This document shows positions 43,979-55,295 of a stretch of DNA of 64,000 bases, piece after piece; the stretch's first letter is position 1; the number at the start of each line of letters is the position of its first letter. Both the position numbers and the translations under genes were made by a program. The notes beneath the pieces were generated by a model. That model saw only the letters and a program-made list of their open reading frames with translations. It had not been told where the DNA came from and did not search any database. This DNA is from Burkholderiales bacterium (GTDB lineage: Bacteria; Pseudomonadota; Gammaproteobacteria; Burkholderiales; JAEUOS01): assembly GCA_016790635.1 (NCBI GenBank), contig JAEUOR010000054.1:1-64000 (forward strand), given 5' to 3'.

Positions 43979-45016
43979 GTGAACATCCTCGTCACCGGGT
44001 CGGAAGGCTACATCGGCACGCGCCTGACGGCCTGGCTGATGGCGCACGGCCACAGCGTGCGTGGCCTGGATACCGGCTACTACCGCGACGGCACCCTGTA
44101 CCTCGACCCGCTGGCCATGCCGGCAGCGCCGCCGACGGTCTACAAGGACCTGCGTAACCTGACGCCCGGCGACTTCGCAGGCGTTGAGGCGGTCGTGCAC
44201 CTGGCCGAACTCTCCAATGACCCGCTGGGCGAGCTCAATCCCGAGATCACCTATCGCATCAACCACCGGGGATCGGTCGACATCGCGCGCGCCGCGCGCG
44301 CCGCCGGCGTTGCGCGCCTGGTCTACGCCTCCTCGTGCAGTGTCTACGGGGTGGCCGCCGGCGACCTGGTCGACGAGTCCTCGCCGCTTGACCCACAAAC
44401 CGCCTACGCGCGCTGCAAGACCTTGGTCGAGCGCGACCTGGCGCCGATGGCCGATGACAGCTTTTGCGTGACCTTCCTGCGCAACGCCACCGCTTACGGG
44501 CCGTCGCCGCGCATGCGTTTCGACATCGTCTTGAACGACCTGTGCGCGCTGGCCTGGACGGGCCGGCACATCGCGATGCAGAGCGACGGCAGTCCGTGGC
44601 GGCCGTTGGTTCATGTCGAGGACATCTGCGAGGCCGTACGGTGCGTCCTGGACGCGCCGGCAGCGGCGGTCAACGGCGAAGTCTTCAACGTCGGCAACAC
44701 GCAGGAGAATTACCGTGTGCGCGAGCTTGCCGAAATCGTCGCCGCGGTCTTCCCCGGCTGCACGGTGAGCGCGGGACCCGCGCGCGGCGACAACCGCAGC
44801 TACCGCGTCTCCTTCGACAAGATCGCCGCATGCCTGCCCGGGTATCGCACCCGCTGGACCGCGCGCCGCGGCGCCGAGGAATTCCTGCGCCTGTTCACGC
44901 GCATCGCGCTGGCAGAGGACGCCTACCGCTTCCGTGCCTTCACGCGCCTCAAGCAGTTGCAGCACCTGCTGCGCACCCGCCAGGTGGACGACGACCTGGC
45001 CTGGACGCGCGCATGA
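43979..45016 (+). CDS. NAD-dependent epimerase/dehydratase (SDR-extended)
   Basis: A 345-residue extended SDR acting on nucleotide sugars. The NAD-binding motif is ILVTGSEGYIGTRLTAWL. The catalytic Tyr-x3-Lys is in TAYARCKTLVERDL with the serine region YASSCSVYGVAAG upstream. The GTG start is at 43979. It has the general architecture of GalE/RmlB-like enzymes, but whether it epimerises, reduces or dehydrates cannot be decided. Its stop overlaps the RmlC-like gene start by 4 bp, so the two products likely act consecutively on a keto-sugar. Part of the branched-sugar cluster. Confidence 0.87.
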   Translation: MNILVTGSEGYIGTRLTAWLMAHGHSVRGLDTGYYRDGTLYLDPLAMPAAPPTVYKDLRNLTPGDFAGVEAVVHLAELSNDPLGELNPEITYRINHRGSVDIARAARAAGVARLVYASSCSVYGVAAGDLVDESSPLDPQTAYARCKTLVERDLAPMADDSFCVTFLRNATAYGPSPRMRFDIVLNDLCALAWTGRHIAMQSDGSPWRPLVHVEDICEAVRCVLDAPAAAVNGEVFNVGNTQENYRVRELAEIVAAVFPGCTVSAGPARGDNRSYRVSFDKIAACLPGYRTRWTARRGAEEFLRLFTRIALAEDAYRFRAFTRLKQLQHLLRTRQVDDDLAWTRA

Positions 45017-45588
45017 AATTCGTCGCCACCGCCATCGACGGCGCCTTTCTGGTCGAACCCGAGGCGCACGCCGACGCACGCGGCTCGTTCGCGCGCCTGT
45101 GGTGTAGCGAGGAATTTTCGGCGCACGGAATCGACATCGGGATCGCACAGGCGAGCCGGTCGTGGAATCCGCGCGCAGGAACGCTGCGCGGCATGCACTT
45201 CCAGCGTCTGCCGTCGCGCGAAGCCAAGCTGGTGCGCTGCGAGCGCGGGCGCATCTTCGATGCGATCATCGATCTGCGCCCGCATTCGCCGACCTTCATG
45301 GCGCACTTGGCGCTTGAACTCGATGCCATTACGGGCGCGGCGATCTACGTGCCAGCAGGCTGCGCGCACGGCTTCCTGACCCTCGAGGACGACTGTGCCG
45401 TCCACTACATGATGTCAGAGGGGCAGCAAGCGCAACTGGCCAGCGGCGTGCGCTACGACGACCCGGCGTTCGGCATCACCTGGCCGCGGCCGGTCGCATG
45501 CATCCACGAGCGCGACCGCAGCTACCCCGACTTCGATCCGCAGGCCTGCCGCGACTCCTGGCGCCGGACAGAGGAACCGAATCCATGA
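45013..45588 (+). CDS. dTDP-4-dehydrorhamnose 3,5-epimerase-like protein
   Basis: A 191-residue RmlC-type cupin. Family elements are ADARGSFARLWC, TLRGMHFQRLPSREAKLVRC (with the catalytic His) and IYVPAGCAHGFLTLEDD (the base-bearing loop). It differs from true RmlC in several substrate-loop residues, as expected for CDP- or GDP-sugar 3-epimerases in such clusters. It overlaps the epimerase gene upstream and the deacetylase downstream by ATGA junctions. Predicted step: C3 and/or C5 epimerisation of a 4-keto sugar. The name rmlC is withheld because the donor nucleotide is unclear. Confidence 0.87.
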   Translation: MKFVATAIDGAFLVEPEAHADARGSFARLWCSEEFSAHGIDIGIAQASRSWNPRAGTLRGMHFQRLPSREAKLVRCERGRIFDAIIDLRPHSPTFMAHLALELDAITGAAIYVPAGCAHGFLTLEDDCAVHYMMSEGQQAQLASGVRYDDPAFGITWPRPVACIHERDRSYPDFDPQACRDSWRRTEEPNP

Positions 45589-46232
45589 TCTCCCTTCTCG
45601 ACGCGCGCCCCGTGCGGCGCTTGCTGTGCCTGGGCGCGCATTGCGACGATATCGAGATCGGCGCAGGCGGGACCGTGCTGCGCTTGGTCGAAGGAAACCC
45701 GGCGATTGAGATCGTCTGGGTTGTCGTGGCCGGCGCCGATGCGGCGCGTGCCGAGGAGGCGCGCCGCGCCGCAGCCGTCTTCACCGCCGGCGCCGCCCGC
45801 GTCGACGTACGCATCCTGCCGTTCCCCGAGTCTTACCTCCCCTGGCAGGGGGCGGCGGTCAAGCAGGCTTTCGAGGACATCCGCAAGACCTGCGATCCGG
45901 ACCTGATCCTCACGCATCACGACGACGACCGGCACCAGGACCACCGCCTGGTCGCGGAACTGACCTGGAACACCTGGCGCGACCACGCGATACTCGAGTA
46001 TGAAATCCCGAAATGGGACGGCGACCTCGGCCGGCCCAACGTCTTCGTGCCCTTGACCGGCGCGCAGTGCGCACGCAAGGTGGGAACGATTCTCGCGAAT
46101 TTCCCATCGCAGACGTCGCGTGCCTGGTTCGACGCCGACGTGTTCAACGCGCTGCTGCGCCTGCGCGGCGTCGAGTGCAACGCGCCGGAGCGCCATGCCG
46201 AGGCATTCCATGCGCGCAAGCTGGTCCTCTGA
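45585..46232 (+). CDS. PIG-L-family deacetylase
   Basis: A 215-residue LmbE/PIG-L zinc hydrolase that typically removes N-acetyl from an amino sugar. The zinc-binding start is CLGAHCDDIEIGAGGT (A-H-x-D-D-x-E), and the second ligand region is LILTHHDDDRHQDHRLVAEL. It starts by overlap with the RmlC-like gene. Its presence in a sugar cluster fits de-N-acetylation of a precursor before N-acylation or methylation, though many such clusters carry a PIG-L gene of unknown substrate. It converges with the cytidylyltransferase gene. Confidence 0.88.
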   Translation: MISLLDARPVRRLLCLGAHCDDIEIGAGGTVLRLVEGNPAIEIVWVVVAGADAARAEEARRAAAVFTAGAARVDVRILPFPESYLPWQGAAVKQAFEDIRKTCDPDLILTHHDDDRHQDHRLVAELTWNTWRDHAILEYEIPKWDGDLGRPNVFVPLTGAQCARKVGTILANFPSQTSRAWFDADVFNALLRLRGVECNAPERHAEAFHARKLVL

Positions 46233-46304
46233 ACGTACCCCGATCAGACTCGCGCAGGGTTGCCCGAACTCCGTTCGCAAGCATCCGCTTGACCGCGCAG
46301 GCTG

Positions 46305-47045
46305 CTAGCGTCCGCGCCAGACTTTCCACGGCGTCTCGCCACGCGCCTCCATGTCATCGAAGGCGCGCTTGTCCTTGAAGGTGTCCATCGCGGCCCAGAA
46401 GCCCTCGTGGCGGTAGGCCATGAGTTGCCGTGCGGCGATGAGCCGCGCAAACGGCGCGGCGACCAGGTCTTCGCCTGCGCCGATGTAATCGAAGATCTCT
46501 TGCCGCAAGGCGAAGAATCCGCCGTTGACCCAGACACCGGAGTCGCGCGCCGCGTGCATGGCTGCCACGAGACCGTCGTCGCCGGGCGTCACGGTGTGGA
46601 AACTGTGTTGTGGTCGAACGCAAGCCAGGCTGGCGACGCACCCTTCACGTCGAAACCGCTCGAGGCAAACATCGAGCGGCAGGTCCGCCAGCCCATCGCT
46701 GTAATTGGCCAGAAAGCAGGCCTCGCCGACCAGGTGCTCGCGAACGGCGACGAGGCGTTCGCCGATCGAGGCCTCGACCCCGGTGTCGACGCAGGTGATG
46801 GTCCAGTCGGCGACATCGCTGCCTGCTTCCTTCAGCGGATCACGGTATTCGGCGAAATAGCGGCGAATCTGCTCGCCCCGGTATCCCAGGCAGAGGATGA
46901 AGTCGGTGTGGCCGAAGTGGGCGTAGTACTTCATGAGGTGCCACAGGATCGGCCGCTCGCCGATCGCGACCATGGGCTTGGGGATGGTCTCGGAATGCTC
47001 GCGCAGCCGCGTGCCCAGCCCGCCGCAGAAAAGGACGACCTTCAT
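46305..47045 (-). CDS. rfbF: Glucose-1-phosphate cytidylyltransferase
   Basis: A 246-residue nucleotidyltransferase that makes CDP-glucose from CTP and glucose 1-phosphate, the entry to CDP-3,6-dideoxy and branched sugars. The signature is VVLFCGGLGTRLREHSETIP with KPMVAIGERPILWHLMKYYA, followed by IGAGEDLVAAPFARLI. Length is close to the typical 257. The ATG overlaps the DUF4910 gene's stop (minus strand), so the two are coupled. The expected partner, CDP-glucose 4,6-dehydratase (RfbG), is not in this window, so the pathway must draw it from elsewhere or use the epimerase at 43979 in that role. Confidence 0.88.
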   Translation of the reverse strand: MKVVLFCGGLGTRLREHSETIPKPMVAIGERPILWHLMKYYAHFGHTDFILCLGYRGEQIRRYFAEYRDPLKEAGSDVADWTITCVDTGVEASIGERLVAVREHLVGEACFLANYSDGLADLPLDVCLERFRREGCVASLACVRPQHSFHTVTPGDDGLVAAMHAARDSGVWVNGGFFALRQEIFDYIGAGEDLVAAPFARLIAARQLMAYRHEGFWAAMDTFKDKRAFDDMEARGETPWKVWRGR

Positions 47046-48406
47046 GTGCGCAATGCCCCGGCGGTCTCCTCGATGAGACCGTGGGCGATGAGCGTGGCGG
47101 CAGCCGCCTCGATCTCCGTGACCGGAAGCCCTGCGCGCTCGGCGATGTCCGTCAGACCGTGCCTGCCGTCGGCGAGGTTCAAGACCCAGAGGATTGCCGC
47201 TTCGAGGCGGTCGCGCCGCACTTCGCCGCCGAGCGCGCGGTAAAGGCCACGCCGACCGAGTTGCGGCTCGCCGTACGGCGACCGGTTGACGAAAAAGCGT
47301 TCGCCCTCGAGCGCGGCAAAGATGTCGCGGCAGGCCGCCAGCGAAGCGGCGAGGTGATCCGGAGAAACCAGCGAAAGGTCGTCGGCCGAGGTGTGGTACT
47401 CGGGAAAGGTGCCGGCGGGGCTGCGCGACAGTCTCCCGACCGGCAGGTCGAACCCCGGCGAGCAATACTGTCTTTCGTCGTACCCGTCGGGAGAGAAGGG
47501 CAGGATGCGATGCGGTCCGTGCGCGCGCAGCACGCGCGCCGCGGCGCCGTCGATCGCGCTGTCGCCGCGTCGGCTGCGCTTGTAGGTGAGCGGACCGGCA
47601 TCCCCAAGGCAACTGAGCACGAGGCCATGGCGTATGCGCGGCAGGATGGCGGCATTGCGCGACAGCCAGGCGATCGCGCCGATGGTCCCCGGGACAAAGA
47701 CGAAACGGTAGGTGTAGCGCCGCGGCCGGCTGCCGACTTCGCGAGCGAGGTGGGCGGCGACGGCCACACCCGACAGGTTGTCGTTGGCCAGTGAGGGATG
47801 ACAAATGTGGCAGGAGACGAAGATCTCCTCGTCGGTCGCACCACGCACGAGCGCCTCGCCATAGACCAGTTCGCCGGGCGTGAGCGTGGCATCGATGCAG
47901 ACCTCGTAGTCGCCCTCGGGCAGTGCCTCCAGGGCGCGCTGGCTCAGGCAAAAGCCCCAGTCCTCCTTGTAGTACGAGGTTCGGTAGGGAATCCAGTCCG
48001 GCTGTCCGGGCAGGGTATGAAGATGCGGCCGCAATTCGGCCAAGGACATGCGCCGGCGCACCGGCACGCTGTAGCCGACCACGTGCAGGTTGGAACGCCG
48101 GAAATCGACCACCCGCCGGCCGTGGCGGTCAGCGATCCAGGCATCGCGAATGTTCCATTCCGGCGGAATCGTCCAGTCGAGAACCGGCGTGCCGGACGGC
48201 AGCGCGTGGGTCGCCAGCGGGACGATGCGCCCAAGGCGCGCCAGGGTCTCGCGCACACCGTCGCCGGTAATGCTGCGGCACAGGGGATAGAGCTCGGCGA
48301 CCAGATCGTGCAGTTCGCGGCCTGGCGCTCTGGCCTCGGAATGTGCGAACGCGACGCCGCCCGCAGGCAGCGCAGTCGCCTCTGGAATGTTGTCGGCCTC
48401 GGGCAT
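47042..48406 (-). CDS. DUF4910 / M28-like aminopeptidase-related protein
   Basis: A 454-residue protein starting MPEADNIPEATALPAG. The central domain has the M28-type zinc pattern VSCHICHPSLANDNLSGVAV and further EYHTSADDLSLV. A C-terminal winged-helix-like segment with DRLEAAILWVLNLADGR follows. DUF4910 proteins are usually found in O-antigen and exopolysaccharide clusters next to glycosyltransferases or cytidylyltransferases, which is the case here. They keep the peptidase zinc ligands, so amide hydrolysis on a sugar or peptide-sugar is possible. It is coupled to the cytidylyltransferase gene by overlap. Confidence 0.8.
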   Translation of the reverse strand: MPEADNIPEATALPAGGVAFAHSEARAPGRELHDLVAELYPLCRSITGDGVRETLARLGRIVPLATHALPSGTPVLDWTIPPEWNIRDAWIADRHGRRVVDFRRSNLHVVGYSVPVRRRMSLAELRPHLHTLPGQPDWIPYRTSYYKEDWGFCLSQRALEALPEGDYEVCIDATLTPGELVYGEALVRGATDEEIFVSCHICHPSLANDNLSGVAVAAHLAREVGSRPRRYTYRFVFVPGTIGAIAWLSRNAAILPRIRHGLVLSCLGDAGPLTYKRSRRGDSAIDGAAARVLRAHGPHRILPFSPDGYDERQYCSPGFDLPVGRLSRSPAGTFPEYHTSADDLSLVSPDHLAASLAACRDIFAALEGERFFVNRSPYGEPQLGRRGLYRALGGEVRRDRLEAAILWVLNLADGRHGLTDIAERAGLPVTEIEAAAATLIAHGLIEETAGALRT

Positions 48407-48498
48407 GGCTACCCAGCGTAGCACGGACAGCGGCACTCGGCACGCTAATATGATTCGGCTTTCCCCGTCACGCGCCAGTCACGCGCTTCTTGCTCCCC

Positions 48499-49533
48499 AT
48501 GCCGCTGCCACCGCCTGCAAACCGCGCTCAGGCGTGCACTCGCACGCGACTCTCGGGCGGCCCTGCTGCACCCGCCTGGGCCATTGCCGTCTTCGCGCAC
48601 AACGAAGCCGGCCGTGTCGGACGCGCGCTTGCGAGCATCGCCACGGCCGCCGGCGGCCGCCCGGTCGAGATTTTCGTGCTCGATAACGGCAGCAGCGACG
48701 CCACCGCGGACGAGGTACGCGCCTGCGCGGCCAGCGTGCCGCACCTGAACCTGATCGAGATCGCACTGGGCGACAAGGCCAATGCCTGGAACCTCTTTGT
48801 TCATGAGTTCGCCGTACGCGATGGCGGCAGCGTTTTCGACCTGTGCTTTTTCATGGACGCCGACGTGACCCTGGAGCCCGACGCCATGGACGTGCTCGCC
48901 TTCACGCTCGAGGAAATGCCCGGCGCGCTGGCCGCCGGCGGCATGCCTGCCAACGGCCGCGACCGCGACGCCTGGCGCGCGCGCATGGTCGCCAACGGCA
49001 TGCTGGCCGGCAATTTCTACTGCCTGCGCGGCAGTTTCGTGTCCGGCCTGCGGGCACAAGGGGTGCGCCTGCCCATCGGTCTCATCGGCGAGGACTTCCT
49101 GGTCTCCTGGCTGGTGGCGCAGCGCATCGGCGCGCCGGATGTGCAACCCGATGGATCAGCGGAGCGGCTCATCCCCGGTGCGCCCGCGGGCGTGCGCATT
49201 CTTGCCGGGGCGCCGTCCCCATGCGCGTTCCATCAGGCGGCCCAATTCCGCTTTCGATCCCTCTCGCCATGGCGACCGGGCGACATCCGCACCTACCTGC
49301 GCCGCAAGTGGCGCTATACCTTGCGCGCCTTGCAGTTCCAGATGCTGACGATGCAACTCGCACGCTTCGGCGTGGCCGCCATGCCTGCAGACATGGACGA
49401 GCTATACCGCGACGCGCCACTCCCATCGCGCCTCCAATGGGCCGGTATCGACACCTTGATGCGCACGGTTGCGGTGCTGCGCATTCGCGCGCGGCGCAGG
49501 CGCGCCCAGGCGGCCCTTGAAGGCCAGCGCTGA
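48499..49533 (+). CDS. Family 2 glycosyltransferase
   Basis: A 344-residue GT-A-fold protein. The nucleotide-sugar site is seen in IAVFAHNEAGRVGRALASI and VLDNGSSDATADEV, and the metal-binding D-x-D region is CFFMDADVTLEPDAMD. GEDFLVSWLVAQRIGAP is an acceptor-side motif. The predicted start is ATG 48499, with an in-frame TTG at 48490 nine bases upstream. There is no transmembrane anchor. It is divergent from the DUF4910 gene and closes the sugar cluster, so it likely transfers the sugar whose synthesis the cluster encodes. Confidence 0.83.
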   Translation: MPLPPPANRAQACTRTRLSGGPAAPAWAIAVFAHNEAGRVGRALASIATAAGGRPVEIFVLDNGSSDATADEVRACAASVPHLNLIEIALGDKANAWNLFVHEFAVRDGGSVFDLCFFMDADVTLEPDAMDVLAFTLEEMPGALAAGGMPANGRDRDAWRARMVANGMLAGNFYCLRGSFVSGLRAQGVRLPIGLIGEDFLVSWLVAQRIGAPDVQPDGSAERLIPGAPAGVRILAGAPSPCAFHQAAQFRFRSLSPWRPGDIRTYLRRKWRYTLRALQFQMLTMQLARFGVAAMPADMDELYRDAPLPSRLQWAGIDTLMRTVAVLRIRARRRRAQAALEGQR

Positions 49534-49556
49534 ACGGCGCCCTCCGGGACGACCGC

Positions 49557-50036
49557 CTAGAACGGGATATCGTCGTCCATGTCGTCGAAGCCGCCGGCCG
49601 GCTGCTTCTTGGCCGGCGCCGGCCTGGACCCGCCGCCCGAAGGTGCCCCGCCGGAGGCGCGTCCGCCGCCACCTTCATCCATTGGCGCGCCGCCCATGCC
49701 CTCGCGACTGCCCAGCATCTGCATCTCGTTGGCGACGATCTCGGTGGTGTACCTGTCCTGACCGTCCTTGTCCTGCCACTTGCGGGTGCGCAGGCGCCCC
49801 TCGACGTAGATCGGGCGTCCCTTCTTCAGGTATTCACCGGCGATCTCGGCCAGGCGCCCGTTGAAGATGATGCGGTGCCACTCGGTCTCTTCCTTCTTCT
49901 CGCCGGTGGCCTTGTCCTTCCACTGGCGACTGGTGGCGATGGTCACGTTGGCGAAAGCGTCGCCCGAGGGCGCATAGCGCACTTCGGGGTCTTTGCCGAG
50001 GTTGCCGACCAGGATGACTTTATTGACTGAGGCCAT
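49557..50036 (-). CDS. ssb: Single-stranded DNA-binding protein
   Basis: A 159-residue SSB. The OB-fold N-terminus is [20 protein letters not shown], with [20 protein letters not shown], then a Gly/Pro/Ala-rich linker and the acidic C-terminal tip DDDIPF that recruits partner proteins. Length is close to the E. coli 178. The start is the MASVNK ATG at 50036, and an in-frame start 21 bp upstream adds MWKENSS. Its 5' end overlaps the 3' end of the MFS gene, so it is probably translated from the same message. This SSB-MFS-UvrA arrangement is conserved in betaproteobacteria. Confidence 0.95.
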   Translation of the reverse strand: MASVNKVILVGNLGKDPEVRYAPSGDAFANVTIATSRQWKDKATGEKKEETEWHRIIFNGRLAEIAGEYLKKGRPIYVEGRLRTRKWQDKDGQDRYTTEIVANEMQMLGSREGMGGAPMDEGGGGRASGGAPSGGGSRPAPAKKQPAGGFDDMDDDIPF

Positions 50037-51228
50037 GCTTGAGTTCTCCTTCCACACGTGTCGCGCTACCCGGCATGACCGGCTCGCGCATCGAAAAAGC
50101 GGCGATGAACCAGAGGAACATCATCGCCGCGCCAAAGAGAAACACTGACTCGGTGCCTGTATACTTTACCAGTATTCCGCCCAAAATGCCGCCGCTGGCC
50201 AACCCCAGGGACTGGGTCGTATTGTAGACGCCGAGCGCCGCCCCCTTGGCCGCCGGCGGCGCCCGCCGCGACACCAAGGTCGGCAGCATGGCCTCGAGGA
50301 TGTTGAAGCACACGAAGAACAGCAGCAGGAGCACCACCAGGACCCAGAAATGCCGCACGCCCGCCACCAGCCCCATTTGCACCGCGCCCATCGCCAGCAC
50401 CGCCCCCAGGAGCACCGTGCGGCTCTGCCCGCGCCGCTCGCCCCACAGCACCGGCGGCATCATGAAGGCGAGCGACACCAGCACCACCGGCAGATAGACC
50501 ATCCAGTGCTCGCCCACCGGCAGCTGGCCGGATGTTGTCAGCGCCACCGGAATGACCACGAAGATCGCCATCTGCACCAGGTGCAGCGAAAAGATGCCAA
50601 GGTTCAGGCGCAGGAGTTCGCCATCCAGCACAACACTGAGAAAGCGCGGGCGCGCAGCCATAGGCACTGCCGGCGGGGGCGCCGGAACGACCCACAGCGC
50701 GACGCCGACGGCCGCCAGGGCCAGCGCGCCGGTGAGATTGAAAATGCCATCCATGCCGATGGCCGCGTACAGCGGCGGCGCGCCGATGAGCGACAAGGCG
50801 AACGTGAGCACGATCGACGCGCCGATCATGGCCATGGCCTTGCTGCGCTGCGAATCACGCGTCAGGTCGGCCAGGAGAGCCGAGACGACCGCGGAAATCG
50901 CTCCGGCGCCTTGCAGCGCGCGCCCGATCACGGCCTGCAGCAGGTCACCGGGCATCGCGGCCAGGAAACTCCCGGCCGCGAACAGCAGCAAGCCGAAGAC
51001 GATCACCGGCTTGCGGCCGAAACGATCCGAGGCCATGCCGAAGGGGATCTGCAACAACCCCTGGGTGAGGCCGTAGGCGCCCAGCACCCAGCCCACCAGC
51101 GCCGGATCGTAACCCGGCAGCGTCCGGGCGTGGATCGCGAACACCGGCAGGATCAGAAACAGCCCCAGCATGCGCAGCGCGAACAGCGACGAGAGCGACA
51201 GCGCCGCGCGGATTTCGAGGGGGGACAC
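50020..51228 (-). CDS. MFS transporter (major facilitator, 12 TM)
   Basis: A 402-residue permease with about 12 hydrophobic segments. The MFS loop motif is present as [20 protein letters not shown] (the G-x3-D-R-x-G-R-R type signature between segments 2 and 3). The charged C-terminal tail is short. It has the look of the drug/H+ antiporter DHA1 group, but the solute is unknown. Its 3' end overlaps ssb, and it is divergent from uvrA over 95 bp. Linkage to ssb and uvrA is a conserved neighbourhood without a known functional reason. Confidence 0.9.
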   Translation of the reverse strand: MSPLEIRAALSLSSLFALRMLGLFLILPVFAIHARTLPGYDPALVGWVLGAYGLTQGLLQIPFGMASDRFGRKPVIVFGLLLFAAGSFLAAMPGDLLQAVIGRALQGAGAISAVVSALLADLTRDSQRSKAMAMIGASIVLTFALSLIGAPPLYAAIGMDGIFNLTGALALAAVGVALWVVPAPPPAVPMAARPRFLSVVLDGELLRLNLGIFSLHLVQMAIFVVIPVALTTSGQLPVGEHWMVYLPVVLVSLAFMMPPVLWGERRGQSRTVLLGAVLAMGAVQMGLVAGVRHFWVLVVLLLLFFVCFNILEAMLPTLVSRRAPPAAKGAALGVYNTTQSLGLASGGILGGILVKYTGTESVFLFGAAMMFLWFIAAFSMREPVMPGSATRVEGELKHGLSQ

Positions 51229-51234
51229 GGGGTA

Positions 51235-51265
51235 TTGCAGAGGGGAAACTGCGATCCGCTATAGT
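51235..51265 (+). promoter_or_regulatory. Probable uvrA promoter
   Basis: TTGCAG (51235-51240) and TATAGT (51260-51265) are spaced 19 bp, longer than the ideal 17. They lie in the 95-bp divergent gap between the MFS and uvrA genes. No CTG-N10-CAG type LexA box was found there, so SOS control is not supported by sequence. Confidence 0.4.
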
Positions 51266-51323
51266 AGCAGGTTGGTTTTTTCGAACGCCGATTCTCACAA
51301 CGCTTAAGCGCACGACAAGTCCG

Positions 51324-54158
<2,835 letters not shown>

Positions 54159-54164
54159 GATGAC

Positions 54165-54195
54165 GGCCCGCCTGCGGCATCGACGCAGGCGGGCC
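54165..54195 (+). terminator. Terminator-like hairpin after uvrA
   Basis: GGCCCGCCTGCG (54165-54176) pairs with CGCAGGCGGGCC (54184-54195), twelve perfect pairs around a 7-base loop. It begins 6 bp after the uvrA stop and is not followed by a T-run. It may act as a Rho-independent-like or 3'-end-protecting structure. The egtD start follows within 17 bp. Confidence 0.6.
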
Positions 54196-54211
54196 TCATC
54201 CGACCGCCATC

Positions 54212-55192
54212 GTGACTCCCGCCAGCTCGAACACCCCCGGCTTTCGCATCGTCGACCGCTTGGGCCAAAAGCCGCAGCCCGACACCGCGGCTGAGATCGC
54301 CGCAGGCCTTTTGTCGGAACCGGCGTCGATCAGCCCCAAGTATTTCTACGACGCGCTGGGCTGCCGCCTCTTCCAGGCCATTTGCGAACTGCCGGAGTAC
54401 TACGTCACCCGCACCGAGGCAGCCATCTTCGAGGCGCACCGCGGCGAGATCGCGCGCGTCGCCGGCACGCGTCGCCAGCTGGTGGACCTGGGCGCGGGCG
54501 ACTGCCACAAGGCTTCCTGCTGGTTCCCGGCGCTCGACCCCTGCCGCTATGTGGCGGTGGATGTCGCGCGCGGCATCGTCGAGGCGGCGCTGGCCGAATT
54601 CGCTGCCGAGATGCCCGGCACCGAGTTCATCGGGGTCATCGACGACTTTTCGCGCACCCTGGACTTGGGCGGCGTGCTGGGGCCCGAGGCGACGACCTTC
54701 TTCTACCCCGGCTCCTCGATCGGCAATTTCACGCCCGACGAAGCCACGCATTTCCTGGCGCAGGTGCGCAAGCATTGCGACGCCCCCGGCAGCGGGCTAT
54801 TGATCGGCGTCGACCTGGTCAAGGACCTAGAGACCCTCGAGCGCGCCTACGACGACGCCACCGGCGTCACCGCGGCCTTCAACAAGAACGTGCTCAACCA
54901 CGTCAATCGGCTGGCCGGCACCGGGTTCGACCCGGGAATGTTTGGTCATGTCGCGCTTTTCAACACCGTGGATTCGCGCATCGAGATGCACCTTGAGGCT
55001 GCCGCCGACTGCGCCGTCACCGTGGCGGGCCGGTCGCGCCGCTTCGCGCGCGGCGAACGCATTCACACAGAGAACTCGTACAAGTACACGCCGGCGTCTT
55101 TCGCAGCCCTGCTTAAGCGCGCCGGGTTCGGCACGATTTCGCGCTGGACCGACGCGCGCGGCTGGTTTGGCGTGTTTTTTGGCGCGCCGTGA
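54212..55192 (+). CDS. egtD: L-histidine N-alpha-methyltransferase (EgtD)
   Basis: A 326-residue SAM-dependent enzyme that trimethylates histidine to hercynine in ergothioneine synthesis. The family start is ISPKYFYDALGCRLFQAICE, with LPEYYVTRTEAAIFEAH, then VDLGAGDCHKASCWFPAL (SAM-binding) and FFYPGSSIGNFTPDEATHFL. The GTG start is at 54212. No egtB (sulfoxide synthase) or egtE is adjacent, which is unusual since egtB normally pairs with egtD, so this may be an orphan copy that makes hercynine or serves a remote egtB. It follows uvrA across the hairpin. Confidence 0.9.
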   Translation: MTPASSNTPGFRIVDRLGQKPQPDTAAEIAAGLLSEPASISPKYFYDALGCRLFQAICELPEYYVTRTEAAIFEAHRGEIARVAGTRRQLVDLGAGDCHKASCWFPALDPCRYVAVDVARGIVEAALAEFAAEMPGTEFIGVIDDFSRTLDLGGVLGPEATTFFYPGSSIGNFTPDEATHFLAQVRKHCDAPGSGLLIGVDLVKDLETLERAYDDATGVTAAFNKNVLNHVNRLAGTGFDPGMFGHVALFNTVDSRIEMHLEAAADCAVTVAGRSRRFARGERIHTENSYKYTPASFAALLKRAGFGTISRWTDARGWFGVFFGAP

Positions 55193-55295
55193 AAGGCGCG
55201 CGGCCGCATCTTCTTGTCACTGTCCCGGTACGAATCGCCCAAGGCGGCGGCGCGACTACACTAAGCATACCGACCTTCCAGCCGAGGAGATGTCC

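Noticed and set aside
51229..51323. Possible LexA/SOS box in front of uvrA
   Set aside because: CTG and CAG triplets occur but not at CTG-N10-CAG spacing, so no SOS box is supported.
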